Notes: generated by a model not told the origin, from the sequence alone. Shown: positions 27,113 through 36,840, counted from the first letter of the stretch. The stretch is 64,000 nucleotides of DNA from Tabrizicola sp. (GCF_022842145.1 NZ_JALHQD010000012.1:62001-126000); one strand, 5' to 3'. Program-made: numbers and translations.

Positions 27113-27913
27113 ATGAGTGCAGAAACGCTTGCCGCCCTGATCCGCGGCCGCGCCGGGGATGCCCCGGTTGCCCTGGGCCTGATCCTCGGCTCCGGCCTTG
27201 GCCATCTGGCGCATGCCGTGGACGGGGTTGCGATCCCCTATGCCGACCTGCCGGGCTTTCCGCATGTCGGCGTCTCGGGCCACAACCCGAACCTGCATGT
27301 TGGCACCTTGGAGGGCGTCAGGGTCGCGGTCTTCGGCGCGCGGGAGCACTACTACGAATCCGGCAATCCCCGCGCGATGCTGCTGCCCTTGCAGGTGCTG
27401 AAGGCGCTGGGGGCAGAAAGCCTGATCCTGACCAATGCTGCGGGGTCGATGCGTCCCGACATTCCGCCCGGCAACGTCATGCTCTTGTCGGACCACATTA
27501 ACTATTCCGGCCTGAACCCCCTGATTGGCGAGAAGACGGATGCCCGCTTCGTGCCGATGACCGATGCGCATGATCCTGCCATGCGGGCGGCGCTGAAAGC
27601 GGCTGCGGCGGCCCAGGGCATCGACCTGCCGGAAGGCGTCTACTGCTGGTATTCCGGCCCGTCTTTCGAGACGCCTGCGGAAATCCGGATGCTGAAGCTA
27701 CTGGGCGGCGACGCCGTCGGCATGTCCACTGTGCCAGAGGTGATCCTGGCCCGCTTTCTGGGGCTGAAAGTTGCAGCGATCTCGACCATCACCAACATGG
27801 CTGCGGGCATGTCGGACGAGAAGATCAGCCACGAGCACACCAAGGCGATGGCCCCGCTGGGTGCGGCAAAACTGGAACGGATTCTGCGGGAATTCCTGCG
27901 CTCACGGCATTGA
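27113..27913 (+). CDS. purine nucleoside phosphorylase
   Basis: A 266-aa class-II (trimeric-type) purine nucleoside phosphorylase that splits purine nucleosides with phosphate into base and ribose-1-phosphate. Conserved blocks: LILGSGLGHLAHAV (phosphate loop), SGHNPNLHVGTLEG, REHYYESGNP, LTNAAGSMRPDIPPGNVMLLSDHINY, YCWYSGPSFETPAEIRM and GDAVGMSTVPEVILAR. It begins 3 nt after the permease, so nucleosides imported by the ABC system are processed by its own operon. XapA- or DeoD-type specificity cannot be fixed from sequence. Confidence 0.93.
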   Translation: MSAETLAALIRGRAGDAPVALGLILGSGLGHLAHAVDGVAIPYADLPGFPHVGVSGHNPNLHVGTLEGVRVAVFGAREHYYESGNPRAMLLPLQVLKALGAESLILTNAAGSMRPDIPPGNVMLLSDHINYSGLNPLIGEKTDARFVPMTDAHDPAMRAALKAAAAAQGIDLPEGVYCWYSGPSFETPAEIRMLKLLGGDAVGMSTVPEVILARFLGLKVAAISTITNMAAGMSDEKISHEHTKAMAPLGAAKLERILREFLRSRH

Positions 27914-27996
27914 GACAACGGGGCGTTTGACATCCCCGGCAAAGCCGCGCAACCCTTTGAACACACCGCCGCTTTGCCCCGATTGGGCCGCCATCG

Positions 27997-28914
27997 ATGC
28001 AGCTTTACCTCCCCATAGCCGAGGTTTCGGTTAACGCCTTCCTCATTCTGGGGTTGGGCGGAATCGTGGGGTTCCTGTCGGGGATGTTCGGGGTTGGCGG
28101 CGGCTTCCTGATCACTCCCCTGCTGTTCTTCATCGGCGTGCCCCCCGCCGTCGCTGTGGCGACCGGGGCGAACCAAGTCGTCGCCTCGTCGATCTCGGGC
28201 GTGCTGGCGCAGTTGCGCCGGAAGGGCGTCGACTTCACGATGGGAGGCGTGCTCCTGGCCGGAGGTGTGGTCGGCTCGATCATCGGCGTCTGGGTCTTCG
28301 GGATCATGACCCGGCTGGGGCAGATCGACCTTTTCGTCCAGCTGTCCTACGTGATCTTCCTGGGCCTGATCGGCGCGATGATGTTCCAGGAAAGCGTCCG
28401 CAGCCTGCTTCGGTCGCGAAAGGCCAATGCGCCGATCCGCCGGTCGCATGTCCATTCCTGGGTCCACGGCCTGCCCTTCAAGATGAAGTTCCGTGCCAGC
28501 GGGCTTTACATCAGCGTGATCCCTCCCGTGCTGATCGGGGCCGCCGTGGGTTTCCTGTCGGCGATCATGGGCGTCGGCGGCGGGTTCATCCTGGTGCCAG
28601 CGATGATCTACCTTCTGGGAATGCCCACCAAGGTCGTGATCGGGACCTCGCTGTTCCAGATCATCTTCGTCACGAGCTTCACCACGGTCGCCCATGCGGT
28701 GAACAGCCAGACCGTCGACATGATGCTGGCCTTGCTCTTGATCCTGGGCGGCGTCGTCGGTGCGCAGATGGGCACACGGGTCGGGGTCCGGCTCAAGGCA
28801 GAGCAGCTGCGCATCCTGTTGTCGCTGCTGGTGCTGACCGTCTCGATCCGCATCGCGTTCGACCTGCTGGTCCGGCCCTCCGAGCTTTACTCGGTGGCGG
28901 GGGTCCTGCCGTGA
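27997..28914 (+). CDS. TauE/SafE-family sulfite/anion permease
   Basis: A 305-aa membrane protein with two repeats. Each begins with a glycine-rich TauE motif: GIVGFLSGMFGVGGGFLITPLLFFIGVP near residue 20 and AAVGFLSAIMGVGGGFILVPAMIYLLGMPTK near residue 190. The family exports or imports sulfite, sulfoacetate and related anions. It overlaps the TIGR02186 gene by 4 nt, a pairing seen in other Rhodobacterales. Confidence 0.9.
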   Translation: MQLYLPIAEVSVNAFLILGLGGIVGFLSGMFGVGGGFLITPLLFFIGVPPAVAVATGANQVVASSISGVLAQLRRKGVDFTMGGVLLAGGVVGSIIGVWVFGIMTRLGQIDLFVQLSYVIFLGLIGAMMFQESVRSLLRSRKANAPIRRSHVHSWVHGLPFKMKFRASGLYISVIPPVLIGAAVGFLSAIMGVGGGFILVPAMIYLLGMPTKVVIGTSLFQIIFVTSFTTVAHAVNSQTVDMMLALLLILGGVVGAQMGTRVGVRLKAEQLRILLSLLVLTVSIRIAFDLLVRPSELYSVAGVLP

Positions 28915-29672
28915 TCCGCGCAATGGTGGTCCTTCTGGCGCTTGCGCTGCCCGCCGCGGCGCAAGAGGTGATCGTCGCGGGGATGAGCCAGAACCGCGTC
29001 TCGATCACCGCGGATTTCGACGGGTCCGAGATCCTGATCTATGGTGCCGTCAAGCGCGACGCCCCGCCCCCCGAAGACGTTGGGGCGCTGGAGGTGATCG
29101 TGACGGTGGAGGGTCCCTCGACCCCGGTTGCGGTGCGCCGCAAGGACCGGGTCGTCGGGATCTGGATCAACAACGCCTCGGTGCGCGTCGACAGCGCGCC
29201 AAGCTTCTACGCGGTGGCGACGACCGGCCCCCTGGACCACATCCTGTCGGACGTCGACAACCTGCGCTACGGCATCACCATCGAGCGGATGATCCGCGCC
29301 ATCGGCATCTCGGACGAGGCGGACCAGGCAGGCGAGTTCGTCTTGGCACTCCTGCGGGTGCGCACCAATGAAGGGCGCTACCGCGTGCTGGAGGGCAAGG
29401 TCGAACTGACCGAGGATACGCTTTTTCGCACCGACGTGGTCTTGCCCGCGAACCTGACGGAAGGGGAATACAAGGTCCGCCTGTTCCTTTTGCGCGACAA
29501 GCGGGTGATCGCCAGCCAGGAGCGGGTGATCGGAGTGCGCAAGGAGGGGCTGGAGCGGTTCGTCTTCAACCTCGCGCAAGAGCAGCCGCTGATCTACGGG
29601 CTGGTCTCGCTGGTCCTGGCCGCGCTGGCCGGCTGGGGGGCCTCGGCGGCGTTCCGGTTGATCCGGACCTGA
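28911..29672 (+). CDS. TIGR02186-type putative transmembrane protein
   Basis: A 253-aa protein with a signal peptide (VVLLALALPAAAQ), an extracytoplasmic beta-rich domain (SITADFDGSEILIYGAVKRDAPPP, TVEGPSTPVAVRRKDRVVGIW) and one C-terminal helix (LIYGLVSLVLAALAGWGASAAF). This layout identifies the TIGR02186 family, always next to a TauE-like permease, so it may act as an accessory subunit. The GTG start overlaps the permease stop. Confidence 0.88.
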   Translation: MIRAMVVLLALALPAAAQEVIVAGMSQNRVSITADFDGSEILIYGAVKRDAPPPEDVGALEVIVTVEGPSTPVAVRRKDRVVGIWINNASVRVDSAPSFYAVATTGPLDHILSDVDNLRYGITIERMIRAIGISDEADQAGEFVLALLRVRTNEGRYRVLEGKVELTEDTLFRTDVVLPANLTEGEYKVRLFLLRDKRVIASQERVIGVRKEGLERFVFNLAQEQPLIYGLVSLVLAALAGWGASAAFRLIRT

Positions 29673-29680
29673 CCGGGCTG

Positions 29681-29740
29681 CTCCTCGTGCGCCTCCGCCT
29701 TCTCGTCGCAAGCGAAGAGGGACGAAGTCACCGATGAGCG
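29681..29740. repeat. palindromic repeat element, copy B (diverged)
   Basis: Spans CTCCTCGTGCGCC...GACGAAGTCACCGATGAGCG. The right half is close to copies C and D, the left half is diverged. It lies between the TIGR02186 gene (+) and ubiK (-), which converge. Confidence 0.65.
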
Positions 29741-29750
29741 GGCCGAAAGA

Positions 29751-30005
29751 TCACTTCTTCTTGGCCAGTGCGGATTCCAGCGCCACGATCCGCGCTTCAA
29801 GGGCGGCGTTCTCTTCCCGGGCTTTCTGAGCCATCGCGCGGGCCGCGTCGAATTCTTCGCGCGTCACGAAGTCACGGTCGGCCATCCAGCGGTCGACGAA
29901 GCTTTTCATCGCCGTCTCGGCCTCGGACTTGGCACCCTGGGCCACGCCCATCGCGTTGGTCATGAGCTGGCTCATGTCGTCGAAAAACTTGTTGCGGGTC
30001 TGCAT
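29751..30005 (-). CDS. ubiK: ubiquinone biosynthesis accessory factor UbiK
   Basis: An 84-aa membrane-associated coiled-coil protein (BMFP/YqiC family). It starts TRNKFFDDMSQLMTNAMGVAQGAKSEAE and ends with a heptad-rich helix (ENAALEARIVALESALAKKK). UbiK supports the Ubi complex in coenzyme Q synthesis, relevant beside the respiratory genes. AGGAGG precedes the ATG. It is divergent from lgt. Confidence 0.88.
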   Translation of the reverse strand: MQTRNKFFDDMSQLMTNAMGVAQGAKSEAETAMKSFVDRWMADRDFVTREEFDAARAMAQKAREENAALEARIVALESALAKKK

Positions 30006-30135
30006 GGGACACCTCCTGCGCTTGCCTCCTATATGGCGCTACCCCGCCTGCAGGGCAAGGTGCCGAAGGCGGTGGCGCGGTTGACATCCGCACCCCCGCC
30101 CGCGACAAGCGGTCACAAAGCTGCAGAGGGCCCGC

Positions 30136-31005
30136 ATGATCCCCTTCCCCGACCTCTCGCCCAACCTGTTCGAGATCGAGCTTTTCGGCTTTACCCTCGC
30201 GCTGCGCTGGTATGCCCTGGCTTACATCGCGGGGCTTCTTTTCGGCTGGTGGATCATCCTGCGCGCCATCCGGACGCCGCGGCTCTGGGCCGGTGACCCG
30301 CCGCTGACGGCCGAGCAGGTCGAGCGGTTCTTTACCTGGGTCGTCGTCGGGGTGATCCTGGGCGGACGACTGGGCTATGTGATCTTCTACGAACCCGGCA
30401 CCTATCTCGCCGAACCCTGGCGCATCCCCTTCGTCTGGGAGGGGGGCATGTCCTTCCACGGCGGCTTTGCCGGGGTCGTCCTGGCCGGCATCTGGTTCTG
30501 CCGGCGCGAGAAGATCCCGATGCTGTCGATGGGCGACCTTCTCGCCGTCGCAGCACCACTGGGCCTTGCGCTTGGACGACTGTCGAACTTCGTCAACGCC
30601 GAGCTTTGGGGCCGTCAGACCGACCTGCCCTGGGGCGTGATCTTCCCCGGCACCGCCGCTCAGACCTGCGAGGGCATCACCGGCCTCTGCGCCCGTCACC
30701 CAAGCCAGCTTTACCAGGCCGCGCTGGAAGGCTTCCTGCTTCTGGCCGTGCTCTTGTGGCTTGCCTTCCGCCGGGACTGGTTCCGGCGTCCCGGCGCCCT
30801 GATGGGCGTGTTCCTGGCGGGCTACGGCATTGCCCGGTTCGTGGTGGAGTTCTTCCGCCAGCCCGATGCGCAGTTCGTCAGCCCCGGAAACCCGATCGGC
30901 TGGGCGCTTCAGATCGGAGAGTTCGGATTGACGATGGGCCAGCTTCTGTCGCTGCCGATGATCGCCGCGGGCCTCTGGTTCATCCTGCGCGCCCGGACCG
31001 CCTAG
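30136..31005 (+). CDS. lgt: prolipoprotein diacylglyceryl transferase Lgt
   Basis: A 289-aa polytopic membrane enzyme that adds diacylglycerol to the lipobox cysteine of prolipoproteins. Conserved segments: [43 protein letters not shown] (essential His/Gly region), [26 protein letters not shown] (Lgt signature 1) and [13 protein letters not shown]. It is the first gene of lgt-midA-pgeF. Confidence 0.95.
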   Translation: MIPFPDLSPNLFEIELFGFTLALRWYALAYIAGLLFGWWIILRAIRTPRLWAGDPPLTAEQVERFFTWVVVGVILGGRLGYVIFYEPGTYLAEPWRIPFVWEGGMSFHGGFAGVVLAGIWFCRREKIPMLSMGDLLAVAAPLGLALGRLSNFVNAELWGRQTDLPWGVIFPGTAAQTCEGITGLCARHPSQLYQAALEGFLLLAVLLWLAFRRDWFRRPGALMGVFLAGYGIARFVVEFFRQPDAQFVSPGNPIGWALQIGEFGLTMGQLLSLPMIAAGLWFILRARTA

Positions 31006-31014
31006 AGCCGCCAG

Positions 31015-32070
31015 ATGACCCCGCTCGCCCAACTTCTGGTCCAGCGCATCCGCGAGAACGGCCCGATGTCCGTCGCCGATTACATGGCCGAGTGCCTGCT
31101 GCACCCGGTCCACGGCTACTACACGACGCGCGATCCGTTCGGGGTGGCAGGGGACTTCACCACCGCCCCCGAGATCAGCCAGATGTTCGGCGAGCTTGTG
31201 GGGCTGGCCCTTGCGCAGGCCTGGCTGGATCGTGGTGCGCCCGCCCCCTTCACCTTGGCCGAGCTTGGCCCGGGCCGCGGGACCTTGATGGCCGACATCC
31301 TGCGCGCGACGAAAGGCGTCCCCGGCTTCCATGCCTCAGCACAGGTCGTTCTGGTCGAAGCCTCGCCCGTTCTGCGGCGGAAGCAACAGGAGACGATCAG
31401 CCGGGGACATGATCTGGGCCTTCGCTGGATCGAGGCGGCGGGCGATCTGCCCGAGAAGCCGCTGTTTCTGGTCGCGAACGAGTTCTTCGATGCGCTGCCA
31501 ATCCACCAGTACCAGTTCGTGAAAGGCGGCTGGCACGAACGTCAGATCGGAGTCCGGGATGGGGCGCTGGCCTTCGGATTGGCGGACGGCCCGACGCTTC
31601 CCTACACGCCGGTAATGCACCACCGCGAAGACGGCATGGTCATCGAAGAGAACCGCATCGGCCGCTTCATCATGCGGCAGGTCCATCACCGGCTGCACCA
31701 CCACGGAGGTGTGGCCCTGGTGATCGACTACGGCGACTGGCGTTCGCGAGGTGACACGTTGCAGGCACTGCGCGCTCACGCCTTTGACGAACCTCTCGCC
31801 CATCCTGGTGAAGCCGACCTGACCGCCCATGTCGACTTCGAGCCGCTGGCCGAACAGCAGGCGCATTTCTACACCACGCAGGGTGAGTTCCTCACCCGCC
31901 TCGGCATCGACGGCCGGGCCGAACGACTGGCCCGCAACCTGACCGGCGATGCGCTGGAAAGCCACCGCGCTGCGCATCGCCGCTTGACCCACCCCGAGGA
32001 AATGGGTTCGTTGTTCAAGGTGCTGGCCGTTACCTCTGCCGGTTCCCCGCCGCCCCCCGGATTCACCTGA
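31015..32070 (+). CDS. MidA/NDUFAF7-family SAM-dependent methyltransferase
   Basis: A 351-aa class-I methyltransferase. Blocks include PMSVADYMAECLLHPVHGYY, the SAM motif ELGPGRGTLMADILR, LFLVANEFFDALPIHQY and VIDYGD. The mitochondrial relative NDUFAF7 methylates an Arg of NADH dehydrogenase subunit NDUFS2; the bacterial target may be NuoD, which is inference. The ATG is 9 nt after lgt, and its stop overlaps the pgeF start (TGATG). Confidence 0.9.
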   Translation: MTPLAQLLVQRIRENGPMSVADYMAECLLHPVHGYYTTRDPFGVAGDFTTAPEISQMFGELVGLALAQAWLDRGAPAPFTLAELGPGRGTLMADILRATKGVPGFHASAQVVLVEASPVLRRKQQETISRGHDLGLRWIEAAGDLPEKPLFLVANEFFDALPIHQYQFVKGGWHERQIGVRDGALAFGLADGPTLPYTPVMHHREDGMVIEENRIGRFIMRQVHHRLHHHGGVALVIDYGDWRSRGDTLQALRAHAFDEPLAHPGEADLTAHVDFEPLAEQQAHFYTTQGEFLTRLGIDGRAERLARNLTGDALESHRAAHRRLTHPEEMGSLFKVLAVTSAGSPPPPGFT

Positions 32071-32828
32071 TGCCCACCACGCTGGAATTCATCACCTCTG
32101 ACGCACTTGAGGTCCGCCACGGGTTCTTCACCCGCAAGGGCGGGGCGTCGTCTGGCATCTTTGCGGGGTTGAACTGCGGTACCGGGTCGTCGGATCAGAC
32201 CGAGATTGTCGCCATCAACCGCGCCCGGGTGGCCGAGGCGATGGGCGTCGGACCAGAGGCGCTGGTCACGGTCCACCAGGTCCATTCCGCCAAGGCGATT
32301 CCCGTCACCGGGCCCCTGTCGATCCGGCCCGAGGCGGATGCGCTGGTCACCAACCGACCGGGCGTGCTGCTGGCTGTGCTGACCGCCGATTGCCAGCCCG
32401 TTCTTTTCGCGGACCCCGAGGCGAAGGTCGTCGGCGCCGCCCATGCCGGGTGGCGCGGTGCGGTGGACGGCGTTCTGGAAGGCACCATCGACGCGATGGA
32501 GGCGCTTGGCGCGCGCCGGTCCCACATCACCGCCGTGATCGGCCCCACGATCAGCCAGGCCGCCTATGAGGTCGGCCCGGAATTCCTGGACCGTTTCCGC
32601 GCCGAGGATGAAGAGAGCCTGCGCTTTTTCGCCAACGGCAAGGACGACCGGATGCTCTTCGACCTGCCCGGCTATGGCCTTTACCGCCTGCGCAACGCAG
32701 GGGTGAAAGAGGCGCTGTGGACCGGACACTGCACCTACCGCGATCCAGCCCGCTTTTATTCCTTCCGGAGAACAACGCACGCCTCAGAGGCGGATTATGG
32801 TCGACTTATATCGGTAATAAGGCTTTGA
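32070..32828 (+). CDS. pgeF: peptidoglycan editing factor PgeF (YfiH/laccase-domain)
   Basis: A 252-aa protein with zinc-binding His and Cys: ALVTVHQVHSAKAI, LTADCQPVLFADPE, AAHAGWRGAVDGVL, TGHCTYRDPARFYSFRRTTHA. PgeF removes mis-incorporated serine from UDP-MurNAc peptides; homologues also have purine nucleoside deaminase or phosphorylase activity. Fused order lgt-midA-pgeF indicates coexpression; the start overlaps the midA stop. Confidence 0.92.
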   Translation: MPTTLEFITSDALEVRHGFFTRKGGASSGIFAGLNCGTGSSDQTEIVAINRARVAEAMGVGPEALVTVHQVHSAKAIPVTGPLSIRPEADALVTNRPGVLLAVLTADCQPVLFADPEAKVVGAAHAGWRGAVDGVLEGTIDAMEALGARRSHITAVIGPTISQAAYEVGPEFLDRFRAEDEESLRFFANGKDDRMLFDLPGYGLYRLRNAGVKEALWTGHCTYRDPARFYSFRRTTHASEADYGRLISVIRL

Positions 32829-32941
32829 ATTCGCTGAATGTGGCGTGAAAATGCTCTGATTGCAGCACCTTTCTTCCCCAACCTTGCCGCAATCGCCCGT
32901 CAATCATTCCCCAACAGGTTGTATTGCGACGGGGATTTCCC

Positions 32942-33139
32942 ATGATCATCCAGATGAAAACCAAACGCCGCTGGATCCTGTCGATCCTTGAAACGGTTGG
33001 GGATGGGGAAGATACCCGCATCGTCGCCCGCGCCTCGGCACGTCAGACCACGGGCCGGACTGCGATGATCGCCGGACAAAAGAGCTTCGCGATGCGGCTC
33101 AAGACCGCGACGCGCCAGGTTTCGGACGCCTCGCGCTAA
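32942..33139 (+). CDS. small basic hypothetical protein (65 aa)
   Basis: MIIQMKTKRRWILSILETV... is rich in Arg/Lys and Thr/Ala and ends ATRQVSDASR; calculated charge is strongly positive. No recognised domain. A GGGG stretch lies near the ATG, which is 113 bp after pgeF, and it converges on the Lrp gene with 3 bp between stops. Coding-like codon use makes it plausible, but it could be spurious. Confidence 0.55.
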   Translation: MIIQMKTKRRWILSILETVGDGEDTRIVARASARQTTGRTAMIAGQKSFAMRLKTATRQVSDASR

Positions 33140-33142
33140 GGC

Positions 33143-33643
33143 TCAGGCGTTCTTCGCCAGCCGCGCTTCCAGGACATCGAAGGGCAGGCCGGGCTCGTCC
33201 TTTGCACAGCGAATGACAAGGCTGGTCTTCACGTTCGCCACGTGATCCGCCTTCAGGAGTTCCTCGGTCAGGAAGCTTTGAAAGCTGGACAGGTCGGGCG
33301 AGACGCATTTCAGGATGAAGTCGATCTCGCCGTTCAGCATGTGACATTCGCGGACCAGGGGCCAGGCCCGGCAGCGCGCTTCGAAGGTCGCAAGGTCCGC
33401 CTCGGCCTGGCTGTTCAGCCGCACCATCGCGAAGACCTGGACCTCGAACCCCAGTTCCCGTGCGTTGATGTCTGCGTGATAGCCGCGGATGAAGCCCTGC
33501 TCCTCCAGCCCGCGCACCCGGCGGAGGCAGGGTGGCGCGGAAATGCCCACGCGGCTGGCCAGCTCGACGTTGGTCATGCGCCCGTCGGCCTGCAGTTCGG
33601 CCAGAATCTGACGGTCGATGGGATCAAGCTTGTGCGCGGCCAT
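33143..33643 (-). CDS. Lrp/AsnC-family transcriptional regulator
   Basis: A 166-aa regulator. The helix-turn-helix (LDPIDRQILAELQADGRMTNVELASRVGISAPPCLRRVRGLEEQGFIRGY) fits the family consensus, followed by a RAM effector domain (FEVQVFAMVRLNSQAEADLATFEA, CHMLNGEIDFILKCVSPDL). GGAGG precedes the ATG. It is divergent from trxB across a region that is AT-rich compared with the rest of the window, where it may bind. The effector is unknown. Confidence 0.93.
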   Translation of the reverse strand: MAAHKLDPIDRQILAELQADGRMTNVELASRVGISAPPCLRRVRGLEEQGFIRGYHADINARELGFEVQVFAMVRLNSQAEADLATFEARCRAWPLVRECHMLNGEIDFILKCVSPDLSSFQSFLTEELLKADHVANVKTSLVIRCAKDEPGLPFDVLEARLAKNA

Positions 33644-33822
33644 GGTGCCTCCGTTCTGGCGCCTTACTTACGCCCGAGGGATCGTTTGCGCAATAATATT
33701 TCAACCGCGCGCAAGAAAACGTATTGCATCCGTCCGATTGCGCTGGGTGCATCCCCGCCATGCAGGGGCTTTCCGCTTGCGCCCGGCATGGATATATCGA
33801 GGGCCGACAGATGGGGGACAGC

Positions 33823-34761
33823 ATGGGCGAGACGCGGCATACACGGGTTCTGATCATCGGCTCCGGCCCGGCGGGATATACCGCTGCGGTCTATTCGGCG
33901 CGGGCGATGCTTGACCCGCTGCTGATCCAGGGCCTGCAACCCGGGGGGCAGCTGACCATCACGACCGATGTGGAGAACTGGCCCGGCGACCATACCGTGC
34001 AGGGCCCCGATCTGATGGTGCGGATGGAAGAGCATGCGAAGGGGATGGGGGCCGAGATCATCTCGGACTACATCACCTCGCTGGACCTGTCGCAGCGGCC
34101 GTTCACGGCGACGGCGGACAGCGGGACGACCTACACGGCCGACGCGGTGATCCTGGCGACGGGGGCGCAGGCGAAGTGGCTGGGGCTGCCGTCGGAGGAG
34201 AAGTTCAAGGGCTTCGGCGTCTCGGCCTGCGCGACCTGCGACGGGTTCTTCTACCGCGGGAAAGAGGTCGTGGTGATCGGCGGGGGGAACACTGCTGTCG
34301 AAGAGGCGCTGTTCCTGACCAACTTCGCGTCGAAGGTGACGCTGATCCACCGCCGCGATTCCTTGCGGGCCGAGAAGATCATGCAGGACCGGCTGTTCAA
34401 GCACCCGAAGATCGCGGTGGTCTGGGACAGCGAGGTGACCGAGGTTGTCGGGACCGAGGCTCCGCTTGGGGTGACGGCGGTGAAGACACGCAATCTGAAG
34501 ACCGGGGTGGAGGGGGAGATTCCCTGCGCCGGGTTCTTCGTGGCGATCGGGCATGCGCCGGCGTCGGAGCTGGTGAAGGACCAGCTGCCGCTGCATTCGG
34601 GGGGGTATGTGGTGGTGGAGCCGGGGTCGACCAGGACGGGGGTCCCCGGGGTCTTCGCGGCGGGGGACCTGACGGACCACATCTACAGGCAGGCGGTGAC
34701 CAGCGCCGGGATGGGGTGCATGGCGGCGCTGGATGCGGAGAAGTTCCTGGCGGGTCACTGA
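33823..34761 (+). CDS. trxB: thioredoxin-disulfide reductase TrxB
   Basis: A 312-aa FAD/NADPH flavoenzyme that reduces thioredoxin. The FAD loop is [19 protein letters not shown], the redox-active site [11 protein letters not shown], the NADPH loop [15 protein letters not shown], and the second FAD site [23 protein letters not shown]. Start choice: ATG 33823 gives [10 protein letters not shown]; an ATG at 33811 four codons upstream is equally possible and has GAGGG behind it. A longer frame from 33724 lacks conservation. It is divergent from the Lrp gene. Confidence 0.95.
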   Translation: MGETRHTRVLIIGSGPAGYTAAVYSARAMLDPLLIQGLQPGGQLTITTDVENWPGDHTVQGPDLMVRMEEHAKGMGAEIISDYITSLDLSQRPFTATADSGTTYTADAVILATGAQAKWLGLPSEEKFKGFGVSACATCDGFFYRGKEVVVIGGGNTAVEEALFLTNFASKVTLIHRRDSLRAEKIMQDRLFKHPKIAVVWDSEVTEVVGTEAPLGVTAVKTRNLKTGVEGEIPCAGFFVAIGHAPASELVKDQLPLHSGGYVVVEPGSTRTGVPGVFAAGDLTDHIYRQAVTSAGMGCMAALDAEKFLAGH

Positions 34762-34846
34762 GGGGCGCCCGCGCGTGGCGGCTTTGCAGGCCCTTTAGAA
34801 ATCAATCGCTTGGCTGCGAGCGTTCAGGGTTTCTTAACCTTGGCGA

Positions 34847-34913
34847 CTCCTCGTGCGACTTCGTCTTCTCCTCGCGGGCGCGCAGCGAGGAGTGACGAAG
34901 TCATCGACGAGCG
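34847..34913. repeat. palindromic repeat element, copy C
   Basis: Left arm 34847-34875 (CTCCTCGTGCGACTTCGTCT...) and right arm 34884-34913 (AGCGAGGAGTGACGAAGTCA...) form a long imperfect hairpin around GGCGCGC. A 32-nt segment of the right arm (34884-34915) is identical to 52616-52647 in copy D. The element sits between convergent trxB (+) and the ABC ATPase gene (-). Confidence 0.88.
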
Positions 34914-34918
34914 GCCCC

Positions 34919-35968
34919 TTAGCGCAGGCGCAGGCCGTCTTTGTCGAACAGCATCGCGTCGCGGGCGTCGAAGGTCAGTCCAACCTTCGCGCCGGGTTCC
35001 AGGCTGACCTGGTCGTGGCGTTCGATGATCAGCTTTTCGCCCGAGGGCGCGGTGAGGTGGACGTAGGACACGCCGCCCAGGGCCTCGGTCAGTTCGACCC
35101 GGTGGGTGTCGCCCGGTCCGATCTTGAGGTGCTGCGGGCGAAGGCCCACGGTCACGTCGGCCCCCTTGGCGGGCAATCCGATGGTCGTCGCGACAGGGCC
35201 AAGACCCTTGGCCGCGACGAAGCCCGCCTCGGCCACCCCTGCGACGAAGTTCATCGCCGGTGAGCCGATGAAGCCCGCCACGAACTTGTTGTTCGGGTTG
35301 TTGTAGAGGTCGAGGGGCTTGCCCACTTGCTCGATCCGGCCCGACCGCAGGACCACGATCTTGTCGGCCAGGGTCATCGCCTCGACCTGGTCGTGGGTGA
35401 CGTAGATCATCGTGGCCCCGATCTCGCGGTGCAGCCTTGCGATTTCGACGCGCATCTCCACCCGCAACTCGGCGTCGAGGTTCGAGAGCGGTTCGTCGAA
35501 GAGAAACACCTCCGGCCCCCGGACGATTGCCCGGCCGATGGCGACGCGCTGGCGCTGGCCGCCGGACAGGGCCTTGGGCTTGCGGTCGAGCAAGGGTTCC
35601 AGCTTCAGGATGCGGGCGGCCTCGGCGACCTTGCGGTCAACCTCGTCCTTCGGATGGCCGGTCATTTTCAGGCCGAAGCCCATGTTTTCCGCCACGGTCA
35701 TGTGGGGATAAAGCGCATAGGTCTGGAACACCATCGCCACGCCGCGTTCCGACGGGTCGATGTAGGTCACGTCCCGCGCGCCGATCCGGATGGCACCCGA
35801 GGAGGTTTCCTCCAGCCCCGCGATCATCCGCAGAAGTGTGGACTTGCCGCAGCCCGAGGGGCCAACGAAAACGCAGAACTCTCCGTCGTCGATCTTGAGG
35901 TCGACCCCGTGGATCACCTGCACATCGCCAAAGCGTTTGACGACCCCTTCCAGCGTAACGCCTGTCAT
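34919..35968 (-). CDS. ugpC: sugar ABC transporter ATP-binding protein (UgpC/MsmK type)
   Basis: A 349-aa ATPase with a C-terminal TOBE/MalK-type regulatory domain. Walker [17 protein letters not shown], signature [17 protein letters not shown], Walker [13 protein letters not shown] and switch His in [13 protein letters not shown] are all present. The C-terminus reads as an OB-like regulatory domain ([28 protein letters not shown]). It is co-oriented with and just downstream of the IclR gene (14-nt gap). The neighbouring divergent operon lacks an ATPase, so this subunit most likely energises its permeases. The family symbol is by similarity only. Confidence 0.9.
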   Translation of the reverse strand: MTGVTLEGVVKRFGDVQVIHGVDLKIDDGEFCVFVGPSGCGKSTLLRMIAGLEETSSGAIRIGARDVTYIDPSERGVAMVFQTYALYPHMTVAENMGFGLKMTGHPKDEVDRKVAEAARILKLEPLLDRKPKALSGGQRQRVAIGRAIVRGPEVFLFDEPLSNLDAELRVEMRVEIARLHREIGATMIYVTHDQVEAMTLADKIVVLRSGRIEQVGKPLDLYNNPNNKFVAGFIGSPAMNFVAGVAEAGFVAAKGLGPVATTIGLPAKGADVTVGLRPQHLKIGPGDTHRVELTEALGGVSYVHLTAPSGEKLIIERHDQVSLEPGAKVGLTFDARDAMLFDKDGLRLR

Positions 35969-35982
35969 GACTGTTTCCTCCC

Positions 35983-36768
35983 CTAAACCTGTTCCGGAAA
36001 ACGCCAGCTTTCCGCTTCCGCGGCGATCTTGGCTGCAATGTCCTTCACCATCGGTGCCTGGGCACCGAGGGCCTCCAACGTGGTGCGGGCCGTGGTCGAG
36101 GTGACCGACAAGGCCCCCATCACCCGGCCGCTGCGCGACAGAATCGGTACGGCGCAGCAGATGATTCCCGCCTCGTGCTCTTCGGCGTCCCAGGCATGGC
36201 CGCGTTTGCGAATCGCTTCCAGCTCGGCCAGGAGCGCCTCACGGCTGGCAAGGGTGTGGGGCGTGTGGCGATGGAAGGACTGTCGGGCGAGCGCCGCTTC
36301 CAGCGCCTCGGGCGGGAGGTAGGCAAGCATCGCCTTGCCGACGCCGGTGCAGTAGGCGGGACCGACCTTGCCGGCTTGCGCGAACATCTCGACGGGCCGG
36401 GCGGCGTTGCGCTTGTCGACGTAGAGGACCTGGCCCTGGTCCATCTGGGCCAGGTGGATCGTCTCGCCGGTTTTCCGTGCCAATTCATCAAGATAGGGCC
36501 GCGCGATGGGCGCAAGCGAGGACTGCGCCCAGGCGGCATGGGCCAGCCGGACAAGGCGCACGCCCAGCGCATAGGTGCCGGTATCGGGGTCCAAAGTCAG
36601 CATCCCCTGATGGGTCAAGGTCTGCAAAAGCCGGTAGAGCGTGGCCTTGGGATAGTCCGCTTCGACCAGCAGATCAGAGAACCGCACGGGGCGGCCAAAG
36701 CCTGCCACCATGTCCAAGACGTCCAGCGCCTTGCCGACCGTTCCGTCTGCATGTCCCTCCGCGCCCAC
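35983..36768 (-). CDS. IclR-family transcriptional regulator of the galactoside cluster
   Basis: A 261-aa IclR protein. The winged helix-turn-helix is [23 protein letters not shown]...[19 protein letters not shown], and the effector domain contains [26 protein letters not shown] and [26 protein letters not shown]. The start is GTG 36768, preceded by GGAGG five bases upstream; other starts to 36834 lack this. It is divergent from the binding-protein operon and likely binds GTTTCA-N5-TGAAAC at 36841. The inducer is presumably a galactose metabolite, which is inference. Confidence 0.92.
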   Translation of the reverse strand: MGAEGHADGTVGKALDVLDMVAGFGRPVRFSDLLVEADYPKATLYRLLQTLTHQGMLTLDPDTGTYALGVRLVRLAHAAWAQSSLAPIARPYLDELARKTGETIHLAQMDQGQVLYVDKRNAARPVEMFAQAGKVGPAYCTGVGKAMLAYLPPEALEAALARQSFHRHTPHTLASREALLAELEAIRKRGHAWDAEEHEAGIICCAVPILSRSGRVMGALSVTSTTARTTLEALGAQAPMVKDIAAKIAAEAESWRFPEQV

Positions 36769-36773
36769 CGGTT

Positions 36774-36778
36774 CCTCC
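36774..36778 (-). promoter_or_regulatory. RBS of the IclR gene
   Basis: GGAGG on the minus strand lies 5 nt before the GTG at 36768, supporting that start codon. Confidence 0.65.
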
Positions 36779-36840
36779 CCCGAACGTGGTTGTTGACAGG
36801 ATAGACGATAGCCGACATAGTTTTCAATATTCAAGACTAA

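Noticed and set aside
36769-36834. Upstream extension of the IclR gene to an ATG at 36834
   Set aside because: The added residues are not IclR-like, while GGAGG five bases before the GTG at 36768 marks that start.
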